Origin: Bog-473 sp963744935
Lineage (GTDB): Bacteria > Actinomycetota > Acidimicrobiia > Acidimicrobiales > RAAP-2
Assembly (NCBI GenBank): GCA_963744935.1
Contig: CAVUVM010000010.1
Location: 1-64,000 of the forward strand
Length of the DNA: 64,000 nt
Reading direction: 5' to 3'
The notes under the pieces are model-generated. The model had not been told where the DNA came from. It saw only the letters and a list, made by a program, of their open reading frames with translations, and did no database searches. This document shows positions 45,790 to 54,872 of this stretch, piece after piece. How positions within the stretch are numbered: position 1 is the first letter of the stretch; every line of letters starts with the position of its first letter. The position numbers were made by a program, and so were the translations under genes.

Positions 45790-46014
45790 ATGGGGAGCGC
45801 CGGAGACAAGCCGAGGAAGCCGAGGCGTCGCCTCGCCAAGGTGCCCAAGTACGAAGAGCCCAACACCCTTCCTGCCCCCGGCCTGACTGGGAGCTCGGGT
45901 GGTGTGTACCCCTCGCGCTACGGGCACTCGGCAGATCATCACGGCGAGGAGAAGCAGCCAGGCCGCTTTGGTTCTTTCATCTTGCGCCTTTTGGGGATGA
46001 AGCCGAAGGACTAA
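45790..46014 (+). CDS. Small basic hypothetical protein (74 aa)
   Basis: Starts MGSAGDKPRKPRRRLAKVPK and ends with an amphipathic segment (GRFGSFILRLLGMKPKD). It is strongly basic at the N-terminus and Pro/Gly-rich in the middle. No family recognised and no strong Shine-Dalgarno. It lies on the same strand as ssb, 133 bp upstream, and is divergent from the lipoprotein gene. It could be a small conserved actinobacterial protein or a chance frame. Confidence 0.45.
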   Translation: MGSAGDKPRKPRRRLAKVPKYEEPNTLPAPGLTGSSGGVYPSRYGHSADHHGEEKQPGRFGSFILRLLGMKPKD

Positions 46015-46147
46015 CGGACCGTCCGCCTCCCGCCTTTTCACTCGCCATCCATCCTCTGCAAGGTTTTTGCAAGGATTCCAGCAAGGTGCCGTCGTCATGC
46101 TGCGTCGCACCCCTCGACTCGAGGGCGTGACGAAAGCGAGGAATCCG

Positions 46148-46543
46148 ATGGCGAACACCACCACGATCACGGGCAATCTGACCCGCGACCCCGAGATCCG
46201 TTACACCCGTGAGGGTCAGGCGACGACCCAGCTCGGTGTGGCGGTCAACCGGCGCTGGCAGGACCGGGCCACTCAGGAGTGGCAGGAGTCCAGTTCGTTC
46301 TTCGACGTCATCTGCTGGCGCGATCTCGCGGAGAACGTCGCACTCTCGCTGACCAAGGGCATGCGCGTCGTCGTGACGGGCCGGCTCGAGCACCGGACGT
46401 GGGAGACCGAGGAGGGCGAGCACCGGTCCAAGGTCGAGATCACCGCCGACGAGGTCGGGCCGAGCCTGCGCTTTGCAACGGCTGACGTCCACCGCGTGGA
46501 GCGCCGAGCCGACGCGTCCGACGCGATGCCCGTCGAGGCGTGA
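46148..46543 (+). CDS. ssb: Single-stranded DNA-binding protein
   Basis: OB-fold protein of 131 residues that coats single-stranded DNA. The family opening NTTTITGNLTRDPEIRYTRE is followed by FFDVICWRDLAENVALSLTK and GMRVVVTGRLEHRTWETEEG. The acidic C-terminal tip (DDDIPF type) that recruits partners in replicative SSB is missing; the protein ends ADASDAMPVEA. That, and its position away from rpsF/rpsR, suggest a second or specialised SSB rather than the main one. GAGGAA lies before the ATG at 46148. Confidence 0.9.
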   Translation: MANTTTITGNLTRDPEIRYTREGQATTQLGVAVNRRWQDRATQEWQESSSFFDVICWRDLAENVALSLTKGMRVVVTGRLEHRTWETEEGEHRSKVEITADEVGPSLRFATADVHRVERRADASDAMPVEA

Positions 46544-46905
46544 GTGTCGCCCTGGCTGATCACGACGACGGGCTGGCCGGGACAGGGCATACGCGTCGCG
46601 TTTGCCCTCCTGAAGTTGGCGTCACAGCCGGTGCCGGTTGCGGCTGCGTCGGCTGCCGCGGCGCTGCTCTCCAGTGTGGCCCTGGTCCGGCTCTGTGCCC
46701 GGGTGCGTCCCGGCAGCCGTCGGTCGACTTCTTGAAGGAGGAGGTCGCCGAGATCTGCGGCGCCCTGGCCCTGGGCGCTTCCCTCTTGCGGCGCCTCGAG
46801 CTCGGCTTCGAGGCGTCCCGGCTCGAGGCCCTCTTCCGCATGGTCGAGAGCCGATTGACCGAGACGCAGGGTCAGTCGGACGCCTTCTCGCCCTCGGGCT
46901 CGTAG
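46544..46905 (+). pseudogene. Small hypothetical gene after ssb, probably frameshifted
   Basis: A GTG immediately follows the ssb stop codon and opens a frame with high third-position GC (SPWLITTTGWPGQGIRVAFA, then an Ala/Val-rich segment) that ends at 46735. From about 46720 the coding character moves to another frame giving DFLKEEVAEICGALALGASL and RRLELGFEASRLEALFRMVE, an amphipathic helix pair. Adding one base near 46720-46735 would join both into about 120 residues. I recognise no family. Less certain than the other frameshifts, since the protein has no known relatives to compare with. The end overlaps msrB on the other strand. Confidence 0.4.
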
Positions 46906-47318
46906 GTGAGCGAGAGGGAGTTGACGCAGTAGCGCAAACCGGTGTCGGTCGGCCCGTCGGGGAACACGTGCCCGAGGTGGCCGCCGCACCGGGCGCACAG
47001 GATCTCGGTGCGGACCATGCCGAATTTCCGGTCCGACTTCTCGATGATCGTCCCGTCGGCGCGGGCCCGGTCGAAGCTCGGCCAGCCCGATCCCGAGTCG
47101 AACTTGGAGTCGCTGTCGAAGAGCTCGGCGCCGCAGCCGGCGCAGTGAAAGACGCCTTCGCCGTCGACGTGCAGGAGTTCCCCTGACCAAGCGGGCTCGG
47201 TTCCGGCCCGTCGTAGGACGGCGTAGCGATCGGCGGAGAGCTGGTCCCTCCACTCCTCGTCGGTCTTGGTGACCTCGTAGGTCGTGTCCTCGTGGGTGGC
47301 GGACTTGCGCGTGAACAT
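46872..47318 (-). CDS. msrB: Peptide methionine-R-sulfoxide reductase MsrB
   Basis: Repair enzyme that reduces the R form of methionine sulfoxide, 148 residues. The catalytic Cys is in GLRYCVNSLSL, and the two CxxC zinc pairs are VFHCAGCGAEL and EILCARCGGHLGHVFPDGP. SGSGWPSFDRA and the opening TDEEWRDQLSADRYAVLRRA complete the family pattern. The start is the ATG at 47318, with AAAGG 8 bases before it. It is a single gene after the amidohydrolase on the minus strand. Confidence 0.95.
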   Translation of the reverse strand: MFTRKSATHEDTTYEVTKTDEEWRDQLSADRYAVLRRAGTEPAWSGELLHVDGEGVFHCAGCGAELFDSDSKFDSGSGWPSFDRARADGTIIEKSDRKFGMVRTEILCARCGGHLGHVFPDGPTDTGLRYCVNSLSLTYEPEGEKASD

Positions 47319-47380
47319 CTCACAACCTTTCTGTACGAGATCTACAACATTTCCCTGGTCAGAGGTATTCCACGACCGGA

Positions 47381-48595
47381 TCAGGCCGCCAGAGCGTCGG
47401 CGGCCCGACCCATCAAGTACAAGAAGTTGTCCGTGTAGAACGCCCGCCGCACGTCCTCCCCGGCCCCGGCGTCGCCCAAGGAGGCCTCGAAGCGCTCGAG
47501 CGGCTTCCGGCCGCCCTCGACGTGGGGGTAGTCGGAGGAGAACATGACCAGGTCGGCGCCCGCCTGCGCCACGATCCAGCCCACGTCCTCCGTCGGATAC
47601 GGCGTGAAGCGGACCTGGCGGTGGATGTAGTCGGTCGGGCGCATCGACAGCGCCTGCAGCCGGTCCTCGTGGCGGGCGAACGCCTCGAACGCCGACTCCA
47701 TCTGACGCAGCCACGACGGCACCCAGATCGCGCCCTGTTCAATGACCCCCACCCGCAACCCCGGGTAGCGCTCCAGCACGCCGTCGAAGATCAGCGTGGC
47801 CAGCGTCTGTGCCGGCGGCACCGGGATCCCCATGTAGTCGACGGAGCGGAAGTTCTCCTCGCCGCCGTGGAAGTCCCGCGGGACCGGCAGCCCATTGACG
47901 AAGTAGTGCGGGTCGATCAGATCGCCCGTCCCGCCGACGTGGAAGACGACCGGGATGCCGGCCTCCTCCGCCTGGGCCCACACACCGAAGAGGTCGCTGT
48001 GGCTGGGCGAGTACCGAGGGGGGCACCCCGAGGCAACCAATAAGGCCGCCGCCCCGGCGTCCAGCGCGACCCTCGTCGCCGACACCGCACGTTCCGCATC
48101 GCACAAAGGCACGTAAAGCGACGGCAGCAGACGGGGATCGACCGAGCAGAACTCGAGCATCCCCCGGTTGTGCGCCCGCGCCGCCGCGTACGCCAACTCG
48201 ACGTCGGAGCCGTGCTCCAGATCGTGGAGCCGCCCGTTGTGGAACGTGTTGAAGACGAGCTGGCTCGAGAACCCCAACAGGTCCAACGCCCGGGAGCGGT
48301 CCGAGGCGATGAACGACCCCGTCGCGGCGAAGTTCTTCCGCGTCATGATCTCGGCTTCCTCGTCGGCCCGGTACGCCGCCGACGCGTGCTTCTCCCGCAG
48401 GCGGTCGAACGCCCCCTCGAGGTCGCGCTGCTGCTCAGCGGGGTCGCCCGTCTGCCGCAGCTCGTTGCCCGACGGATAGCGCAACACGGGCAGGCGGTCA
48501 CGGAACGCCGCCTCGGCATGGTCCCGCAACCACGTCGGTGTCTCCATGATGTGGGCATCGGCGTCATGGACGACCCGCCCCTCCGAGTAGGGCAT
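47381..48595 (-). CDS. Amidohydrolase family protein (amidohydrolase_2)
   Basis: A 404-residue TIM-barrel hydrolase or decarboxylase. The opening VVHDADAHIMETPTWLRDHA has the metal-binding DxH pattern of the ACMSD/amidohydrolase_2 group; other metal ligands are in VVFHVGGTGD and the late FSSDYPHVEGG (SSDYPH motif). Related actinobacterial proteins are common near CoA-ester catabolic clusters. It is divergent from the CoA-transferase gene, which starts 49 bp away. The ATG at 48595 is preceded by AAGGGAGG. The substrate is unknown; a link with the neighbouring ring-degradation genes is inferred from position. Confidence 0.85.
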   Translation of the reverse strand: MPYSEGRVVHDADAHIMETPTWLRDHAEAAFRDRLPVLRYPSGNELRQTGDPAEQQRDLEGAFDRLREKHASAAYRADEEAEIMTRKNFAATGSFIASDRSRALDLLGFSSQLVFNTFHNGRLHDLEHGSDVELAYAAARAHNRGMLEFCSVDPRLLPSLYVPLCDAERAVSATRVALDAGAAALLVASGCPPRYSPSHSDLFGVWAQAEEAGIPVVFHVGGTGDLIDPHYFVNGLPVPRDFHGGEENFRSVDYMGIPVPPAQTLATLIFDGVLERYPGLRVGVIEQGAIWVPSWLRQMESAFEAFARHEDRLQALSMRPTDYIHRQVRFTPYPTEDVGWIVAQAGADLVMFSSDYPHVEGGRKPLERFEASLGDAGAGEDVRRAFYTDNFLYLMGRAADALAA

Positions 48596-48644
48596 GCACC
48601 CTCCCTTTCCCTGCACGTCGAGTATCGCGCCGTACGATGCCGGC

Positions 48645-50018
48645 GTGATCGCCGGGCTGCTCAAGGAGGTCGGGTTGCCCGCCGAGGCGGCCGAACGGGT
48701 CACCGTCGTGGGAGACGAGCGTCCCTTCGCGACTCCCTTCGCTGTGGTGGAGGCCGCCGCGTCGGTCCTGGGTGCCATCGGCGCGGCGGCTTCACTGCTG
48801 TGGAGCGACCGCGGGGGCGCGTCCCAGGACGTCACGGTCCGCCGTGGTCACGCCGGCGCCTCGCTGGTCGGCTTCGCGTTCCAGCGCGTGGAGGACGGCG
48901 AGACCCCGGTTGCGCCGTGGAGCCTCGACCGTCCGCTCGTCAAGCTCTACCGCTGCCGGGACGGTCGCTGGATCCACCTGCACGGAGAGTTCGCCCATCT
49001 GGCCGCCCTCACCTGTGACGTGCTCGGCTGCCCCGTCGGGAGCCCCACCAAAGTCGTGGCCAAACATGTGGCGCGCTGGGACGGCCAGGGCCTCGAAGAG
49101 ACCCTGGCCGCCGCCGGCACCTGTGGCGCGATGGCGCGCTCGGCAGAAGAATGGTCGGTCCACCCACAGGCGCGCGCCATCGCACCGTTCGGCCGGGTCA
49201 GCATCGAGAAGATCGGCGACAGCGCACCCGAACCGATAGCTTCCCGCGATCGTCCGCTGGGCGGCGTCCGCGTCCTTGATCTGAGCCGCCTCCTCGCCGG
49301 GCCGACGCACGCCCGTACCCTGGCCGAGCACGGTGCCGAGGTGCTGCTGGTCAACTCGGCGCGGCTCACCAACGTCCCCGCGTTCGTGATGGACACGAGC
49401 CACGGGAAGCGCTCGTGTTACATCGAGCTCGACGATGCCGAGGGGGTGGCCACGCTGCGCAGCCTCGCCGCCGGGGCCGATGTCTTCGCACAGGGCTATC
49501 GGGGTGGGTCTTTGGCCCGGCGTGGCTTCGGGCCCGAGGACCTCGTGGCGCTGCGCCCCGGGATCATCGTCGTGACGATCAATTGCGATGGCGACGTCGG
49601 GCCCTGGCGTGACCGCCCGGGCTGGGAGCAGATGGCGCAGACGGTGTCGGGCCTCGCCTTAGGTCAGGGCGACGCGGATCGTCCCGGCCTGCTTCCGGCC
49701 GCGGCGTGCGACTACACGACCGGGTATCTCGCTGCGTTGGGCACTATGGCCGCGCTCTGGCGCCGGGCAAGGGAAGGCGGGAGCTACCACGTGCGCGCAT
49801 CTCTCTGTCAGACGGCCGGCTGGTTCACCCACACCAGTACGGGCGCGGGCGACCAGACGACCGGATTCGGCGACGTCGCCTCGTACCTGACGACGAGCGA
49901 CACGCCATTCGGCCCGCTGCGCCATCTGGCCCCGGTCGCTCGCCTCTCCGACACGCCACCTCGCTGGGCTGTTCCGACGTCACCCATCGGCACACACCCC
50001 CCGGCCTGGGCCATCTGA
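48645..50018 (+). CDS. CaiB/BaiF (family III) CoA-transferase
   Basis: A 457-residue enzyme that moves CoA between carboxylic acids. The family motif is LGGVRVLDLSRLLAGPTHAR with an acidic catalytic residue expected in the region around SLARRGFGPEDL. An extra N-terminal half (about 1-205, GFAFQRVEDGETPVAPWSLD) is a degenerate copy of the fold, as in double-length family III proteins. The GTG at 48645 (VIAGLLKEVGLP) is the likely start. First gene of a five-gene plus-strand catabolic operon. Confidence 0.85.
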   Translation: MIAGLLKEVGLPAEAAERVTVVGDERPFATPFAVVEAAASVLGAIGAAASLLWSDRGGASQDVTVRRGHAGASLVGFAFQRVEDGETPVAPWSLDRPLVKLYRCRDGRWIHLHGEFAHLAALTCDVLGCPVGSPTKVVAKHVARWDGQGLEETLAAAGTCGAMARSAEEWSVHPQARAIAPFGRVSIEKIGDSAPEPIASRDRPLGGVRVLDLSRLLAGPTHARTLAEHGAEVLLVNSARLTNVPAFVMDTSHGKRSCYIELDDAEGVATLRSLAAGADVFAQGYRGGSLARRGFGPEDLVALRPGIIVVTINCDGDVGPWRDRPGWEQMAQTVSGLALGQGDADRPGLLPAAACDYTTGYLAALGTMAALWRRAREGGSYHVRASLCQTAGWFTHTSTGAGDQTTGFGDVASYLTTSDTPFGPLRHLAPVARLSDTPPRWAVPTSPIGTHPPAWAI

Positions 50019-50052
50019 CGACCCGTCAGGTTTCGCTACGCTCCCGGTTGCG

Positions 50053-51259
50053 ATGGATCTGCGAGACCGCCCCGAGGACGTGGCGTTCCGCCAGGAGGTC
50101 CGTCGATTCCTCGACGAGCATCTGGTGGGGGAGTTCGCTGAGCTCGGGGGACGCGGTGGCTCGGGCGACGAGACCTTCGGTTTCGAGATCCGGCGGCGCT
50201 GGGAGAAGGTCCTGGCCGACGGCGGCTGGACCTGCCTGGGTTGGCCCACCGAGTTCGGGGGTCGCGGCGCCTCCATGACCGAGCAGGTCATCTTCAACGA
50301 GGAGTACGCCCGGGCCGCGGCACCCGGGCGCGTCAACGTCATGGGTGAAGGACTCCTCGGCCCGACCTTGATCCACTACGGGACACCCGCGGCAGAAGGC
50401 GCGCTTCCTCCCGCCGATCCGGGAGGGGGACGAGCTGTGGTGCCAGGGCTATTCGGAGCCTGACGCCGGGAGCGACCTGGCCAACGTGAAGACGCGGGCG
50501 GTTCGCGACGGCGACGAGTGGGTCGTGACCGGCCAGAAGGTGTGGACGTCGCTCGCCCATCAGGCGGACTGGTGCTTCGTCGTCTGCCGCACAGATCCCG
50601 AGTCGACGCGGCACAAGGGCCTGTCCTATCTATTGGTGCCGATGGACCAGCCGGGCGTCGAGGTGCGGCCGATCACCCAGCTGACTCGCACGAGCGAGTT
50701 CAACGAGGTCTTCTTCGACGGCGCCCGCACGAGCACCGACAACGTCGTCGGAGCCGTTGACGAGGGCTGGCGCGTGGCCCTGGCCACGCTTGCCTTCGAG
50801 CGCGGCGTGGCACTCCTCGGCCACCAGCTCGGATTCCGCCGTGAGCTCGACCGGATCGTGGCCCTCGCGCAAGAGAACGGTCGGGCGCTCGATCCGGTCG
50901 TTCGCCAGAGATTGGCGCAGGCGCACATCGAGCTCACGATCATGCGGTACAACACGCTGCGCTCCCTCGCCGGCGTCGACGGCCCGGTCGCCCCGCCCGA
51001 GGCATCGATTGCCAAGCTGTACTGGGGGAGCTGGCACCGCCGGCTCGGTGAGTTGGCCATGTCGATCCTCGGCCCGCGGGCGATGGTCCTCGATGGTGTC
51101 CCGCTGCACGAGAACGGGGGGTACGGGCTAGGGGAGTTGCAGCGCTCCTTCCTGTTCGCCCGGTCTGAGACGATCTACGGCGGCTCCAACCAGATCCAGC
51201 GCAACATCATCGGTGAACGCGTCCTCGGTCTGCCGGCGGAGCCGAAAGGGGTGGCATGA
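50053..51259 (+). pseudogene. Acyl-CoA dehydrogenase (FadE30-like), frameshifted
   Basis: Flavoenzyme introducing a double bond into a CoA ester. Frame one runs from the ATG at 50053 (MDLRDRPEDVAFRQEVRRFL) to LLGPTLIHYGTP; the rest, from ELWCQGYSEPDAGSDLANVK to YGGSNQIQRNIIGERVLGLP, is in the +1 frame. Removing one G from the GG at 50391-50392 gives 401 continuous residues with all landmarks, including the FAD-binding KVWTSLAHQADWCFVVCRT. The neighbours suggest the FadE30 role (dehydrogenation in cholesterol C/D-ring breakdown). It is either a real recent mutation or a base error. Confidence 0.85.
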
Positions 51260-52065
51260 GCACGAGCCTGAATGCGTCGTTCGACCCTCCTCCGCCACCG
51301 CCGCCCCCCGGCGGCCACGGCCTGCTCGAGGACAAGGTCGTCATCGTGACGGCTGCGGCGGGGACGGGCATCGGCTCGGCGACGGCGCGGCGTTGTCTCG
51401 AAGAAGGCGCATCCGTCGTCATCTCCGACGCCCACGAGCGCCGGCTGGCCGAGGCGGCCGAACAGCTCGCCGCCGACACATCGGCCAGGGTGCACGCCAT
51501 CGTCTGCGACGTGCGTGACGAGGCACAGGTCGGTGGCCTCTACGACGGCACGGTGGACCGCTTCGGCCGCATCGACGTGGCCGTGCACAATGCGGGTCTC
51601 GGCGGCACGGTGCCGCTGGTCGAGATGACCGACGACCAGTGGTCGACCGTCCTCGACATCACCCTCACCGGCACCTTCCGCTGCACGCGCGCCGCCCTCA
51701 CTCACATGCTGCCCCAGAAGTCCGGCGTCATCGTCAACAACGCGTCTGTGCTCGGGTGGCGGGCCCAGCCGGGTCAGGCGCACTACGCCGCGGCCAAGGC
51801 GGGCGTGATGGCGCTGACCCGTTGCGCCGCGGCGGAGGCCGCACCGGCCGGTGTCAGGGTCAATGCGGTGTCGCCAAGTCTGGCGGAGCACCCGTTCTTG
51901 AACAGGGCCATACCCGACGAGGACCTGGCCGTCCTGCGGCGGCGCGAGCTGTTCGGGCGCGGCGCCGAGACCTGGGAGGTGGCGAACGTCATCGTGTTCC
52001 TGGCCAGCGACTACTCCTCCTACCTCTCGGGCGAGGTCCTCTCGGTGAGCAGCCAACACCCATGA
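51256..52065 (+). CDS. Short-chain dehydrogenase, IpdF-like
   Basis: NAD(P)-dependent oxidoreductase of 269 residues. The nucleotide loop VVIVTAAAGTGIGSATARRC has the unusual TAAAGTGIG form that I associate with IpdF, the 5-hydroxy-HIP-CoA reductase of actinobacterial steroid degradation. NNAS at the fourth strand and the YxxxK pair in HYAAAKAGVMALTR are the active site. An 8-Pro run lies near the N-terminus (SFDPPPPPPPPGGHG), an odd extension. It overlaps both neighbours by 4 bp, firmly in the operon. Confidence 0.85.
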   Translation: MSTSLNASFDPPPPPPPPGGHGLLEDKVVIVTAAAGTGIGSATARRCLEEGASVVISDAHERRLAEAAEQLAADTSARVHAIVCDVRDEAQVGGLYDGTVDRFGRIDVAVHNAGLGGTVPLVEMTDDQWSTVLDITLTGTFRCTRAALTHMLPQKSGVIVNNASVLGWRAQPGQAHYAAAKAGVMALTRCAAAEAAPAGVRVNAVSPSLAEHPFLNRAIPDEDLAVLRRRELFGRGAETWEVANVIVFLASDYSSYLSGEVLSVSSQHP

Positions 52066-53732
52066 CGAGCATCGGTGGTGCGCCGGCCGACCAGGAGGAC
52101 CCGCGCGCAGACTTGATCTGGGGGACGGTGCCTTCGCTCGTCGAGGACGCGGCCGTTCGTCACGGGGCGACGGAGGCGCTCGTGGACGGGGCGGTTCGTC
52201 TCACGTATGCGCAGCTGGCCCCGGAGGTCGATCGCTACGCCCGCGGTTTCGTCGCGGCTGGTCTGCACGCAAGGGACCGCGTCGCGCTCTGGGCGCCCAA
52301 CTGTGCCGAATGGATGCTCGCCGCGCTCGGCCTCCTCCGTGCCGGGGCCGTGCTCGTTCCGCTGAACACGAGGTTCAAGGGAGGCGAAGCCGCGTACATC
52401 CTGCGCACATCCGGGGCGACCACCCTGCTCACCGTGCGCGGCTTTCTTGGCGCCGACTACCCCGCCATGCTGAAAGGAGAGGACACCGGTCCCCTCGAGC
52501 GCATCGTGGTCCTCAAGGATGAGCACGACGCGCCCGCCTCGGGCATGCCGGCGATCAGCTTGGCTGCGTTCCTCGAGGCCGGCGAGGCCGTCCATCCCGA
52601 GGCCACCGCGGCTCGGGCGGCGACAGTCCAGCCCGACGACACGTCCGACCTGATCTTCACCTCGGGCACCACCGGGTACCCCAAGGGTGCCGCCACCACA
52701 CACGCGCAGACACTGCGCACCTTCGGCACCTGGTCGTCGATCGTCGGGCTCGAGGCGGGGGATCGCTACCTCGTCGTCAATCCCTTCTTCCACACGTTCG
52801 GCTACAAGGCGGGGATCCTCGCCTGCCTCATGGCCGGCGCCACCGTCGTCCCCGAGCCGGTCTTCGACGCGACGGCCGTCATGACGCGCATCGCGGCGGA
52901 GCGCATCACAGTGCTCCCGGGGCCACCGACGCTCTACCAGACGCTGCTGGCGGATCCCGGGCGTGCCTCGCACGACCTGTCGTCACTCCGCCTCGGCGTG
53001 ACCGGCGCCGCCGTCGTGCCGGTCGAGCTCGTCCATGCCATGCGCTCGGAGCTCGGCTTCGGCACGGTCCTCACGGCGTACGGGCTGACTGAGTCCTGCG
53101 GGACGGTCACCATGTGCCGCCGCAGCGACCCCCCCGAGATCATCGCCGGCACGTCGGGACGCGCCATCCCCGACCTCGAGGTGCGTGCCGTCGTCGAGGG
53201 CAAGGAGGTGCCGGCCGGCGAGCCCGGCGAGATCGTCGTCCGGGGCTACACCGTCATGTCGGGGTACTGGGGCAACGAGGAGGCCACCGCCGACGCCATC
53301 GACGCTGAAGGGTGGCTCCACACCGGCGACGTGGGTGTGATGGATGAGGCGGGCAACGTGACCATCACCGATCGTGTCAAGGACATGTTCGTCGTCGGCG
53401 GGTTCAACGCGTACCCGGCGGAGATCGAGGCCACCCTGCGCGGCCACGAGGACGTGGCACAGGTGGCCGTCGTGGGGGTCCCCGACGAGCGGATGGGTGA
53501 GGTCGGGTGCGCCTATATCGTGGCGTTGTCGGACGACGCCGACCCCGACGAGCTCGGTCGAGCCATTCTCGGTTGGTCTCGAGAGGTCATGGCCAACTAC
53601 AAAGTCCCACGCGGCGTGGTGCTCGTCGACGAGTTGCCGGTCAATGCCAGCGGCAAGGTGCTCAAGCGCGAGCTGCGCCAGCGCTACCAACAGGGCGCAG
53701 ACCACGTTGTCACCAGCGAGAGGAGCAAGTAA
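52062..53732 (+). CDS. Acyl-CoA ligase, FadD3-like (HIP-CoA ligase)
   Basis: Adenylating enzyme of 556 residues joining a carboxylic acid to CoA. The P-loop is IFTSGTTGYPKGAATTHA, the A5 motif TAYGLTESCGTV, A7 HTGDVGVMDEAGNVTITD, and the A10 Lys is in LPVNASGKVLKREL. The segment VPLNTRFKGGEAAYILRTSG and the following LTVRGFLGADYPAML closely resemble FadD3, which activates HIP, the two-ring remnant of cholesterol. With the FadE30-like and IpdF-like genes this gives three of the KstR2-type functions in one operon; the substrate remains an inference. The start overlaps the SDR stop by 4 bp. Confidence 0.87.
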   Translation: MTSIGGAPADQEDPRADLIWGTVPSLVEDAAVRHGATEALVDGAVRLTYAQLAPEVDRYARGFVAAGLHARDRVALWAPNCAEWMLAALGLLRAGAVLVPLNTRFKGGEAAYILRTSGATTLLTVRGFLGADYPAMLKGEDTGPLERIVVLKDEHDAPASGMPAISLAAFLEAGEAVHPEATAARAATVQPDDTSDLIFTSGTTGYPKGAATTHAQTLRTFGTWSSIVGLEAGDRYLVVNPFFHTFGYKAGILACLMAGATVVPEPVFDATAVMTRIAAERITVLPGPPTLYQTLLADPGRASHDLSSLRLGVTGAAVVPVELVHAMRSELGFGTVLTAYGLTESCGTVTMCRRSDPPEIIAGTSGRAIPDLEVRAVVEGKEVPAGEPGEIVVRGYTVMSGYWGNEEATADAIDAEGWLHTGDVGVMDEAGNVTITDRVKDMFVVGGFNAYPAEIEATLRGHEDVAQVAVVGVPDERMGEVGCAYIVALSDDADPDELGRAILGWSREVMANYKVPRGVVLVDELPVNASGKVLKRELRQRYQQGADHVVTSERSK

Positions 53733-54842
53733 GTGCGAGGCATCGTCTACACGGGGGAGGGCGTCGAAATCAGCGACGCGCTCGAGGTACGCGGACCGGG
53801 ACCCAACGAGGTGCAGATCCGCATGCAGGCGGCCGGCGTGTGCCACTCCGACCTCTCGGTCATCGACGGCACCATCCCCTTCCCGGCGCCGGCCGTGCTC
53901 GGTCACGAGGGTGCCGGCATCGTCGAGGCCGTCGGCGACGCCGTACGGTCGGTCAAGCCCGGCGACCACGTGGTGATTGCCACACTGGCCAGCTGCGGGG
54001 CGTGCCGCGCCTGCAGCACCGGACACCCCACCATGTGCAAGAGCTCGCTCGGGAACATCTCGACGCCCTTCACCTTCAAGGGCGAGCCGGCCTCGAACTT
54101 CGCTGCTGCTTCGGTCTTCTCCGAGGTGACCATCGTCAACGAGGTGCAGGCGGTGCGGATCCCCAAGGACGTCCCCCTCACCTCGGCCTGCCTCATCGGC
54201 TGCGGCGTCCTGACCGGCGTCGGTGCGGTGCTCAACAGGGCCAAGGTGCGTCCGGGTGAGACCGCCGCCGTGTTCGGTGTCGGCGGGGTCGGGCTCAACG
54301 TGATCCAGGGGCTGCGCATCGCGGGGGCCACCCGCATCGTCGCCGTCGACACGGTTGCGGCAAAGGAGGACTTGGGCCGCCAGTTCGGTGCCACACACTT
54401 CGTCGACGCCAGCGCGGGCGACGCGGCTGCCGCCGTGCGCACGCTGGTCCCGGCGAACAAGGAGTCGGCCGCCGGCGCGCTCTTCCCGCTGGGTGGGGTC
54501 ACGTGGGCCTTCGACTGTGTCGGGAACGCGGCGGTGCTCAAGAGCGCGCTGGACTGCCTGGACTGGGGTGGCAACGCCGTCGCCATCGGCATCCCACCAC
54601 GGGGCACCGAGGTGCCTGTCGACGTCAACGCGCTTGCCTATGTCGACCGCGGGCTGCTCGGCTGCCGCTACGGCTCGGCCCGCCCCCACCATGACATCCC
54701 CCTCATGATCGACCTCTACCAGGCCGGATTGCTCATGCTGGACGAGCTGGTCTCGCTCACCCGGCCGCTGGACCGCTTCGGCGAGGTTGTCGACGAGATG
54801 CACGCCGGCCGCGTGGCGCGCGGCGTCCTATTGTTCGACTAG
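53733..54842 (+). CDS. Zinc-dependent alcohol dehydrogenase
   Basis: Medium-chain dehydrogenase of 369 residues. Catalytic zinc ligands are in AAGVCHSDLSV and VLGHEGAGIV, with a third expected in ACLIGCGVLTG. The structural zinc loop CGACRACSTGHPTMC is complete. The NAD-binding turn is AVFGVGGVGLNVIQG, placing it in the class III/NDMA-dependent-like group. It starts from the GTG directly after the ligase stop (AGGAGCAAGTAAGTG). As the last gene of the operon it may oxidise an alcohol intermediate or regenerate cofactor; the substrate is unknown. Confidence 0.9.
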   Translation: MRGIVYTGEGVEISDALEVRGPGPNEVQIRMQAAGVCHSDLSVIDGTIPFPAPAVLGHEGAGIVEAVGDAVRSVKPGDHVVIATLASCGACRACSTGHPTMCKSSLGNISTPFTFKGEPASNFAAASVFSEVTIVNEVQAVRIPKDVPLTSACLIGCGVLTGVGAVLNRAKVRPGETAAVFGVGGVGLNVIQGLRIAGATRIVAVDTVAAKEDLGRQFGATHFVDASAGDAAAAVRTLVPANKESAAGALFPLGGVTWAFDCVGNAAVLKSALDCLDWGGNAVAIGIPPRGTEVPVDVNALAYVDRGLLGCRYGSARPHHDIPLMIDLYQAGLLMLDELVSLTRPLDRFGEVVDEMHAGRVARGVLLFD

Positions 54843-54872
54843 AAACAGCGCCATGCAATCGGCGGGAACGAA

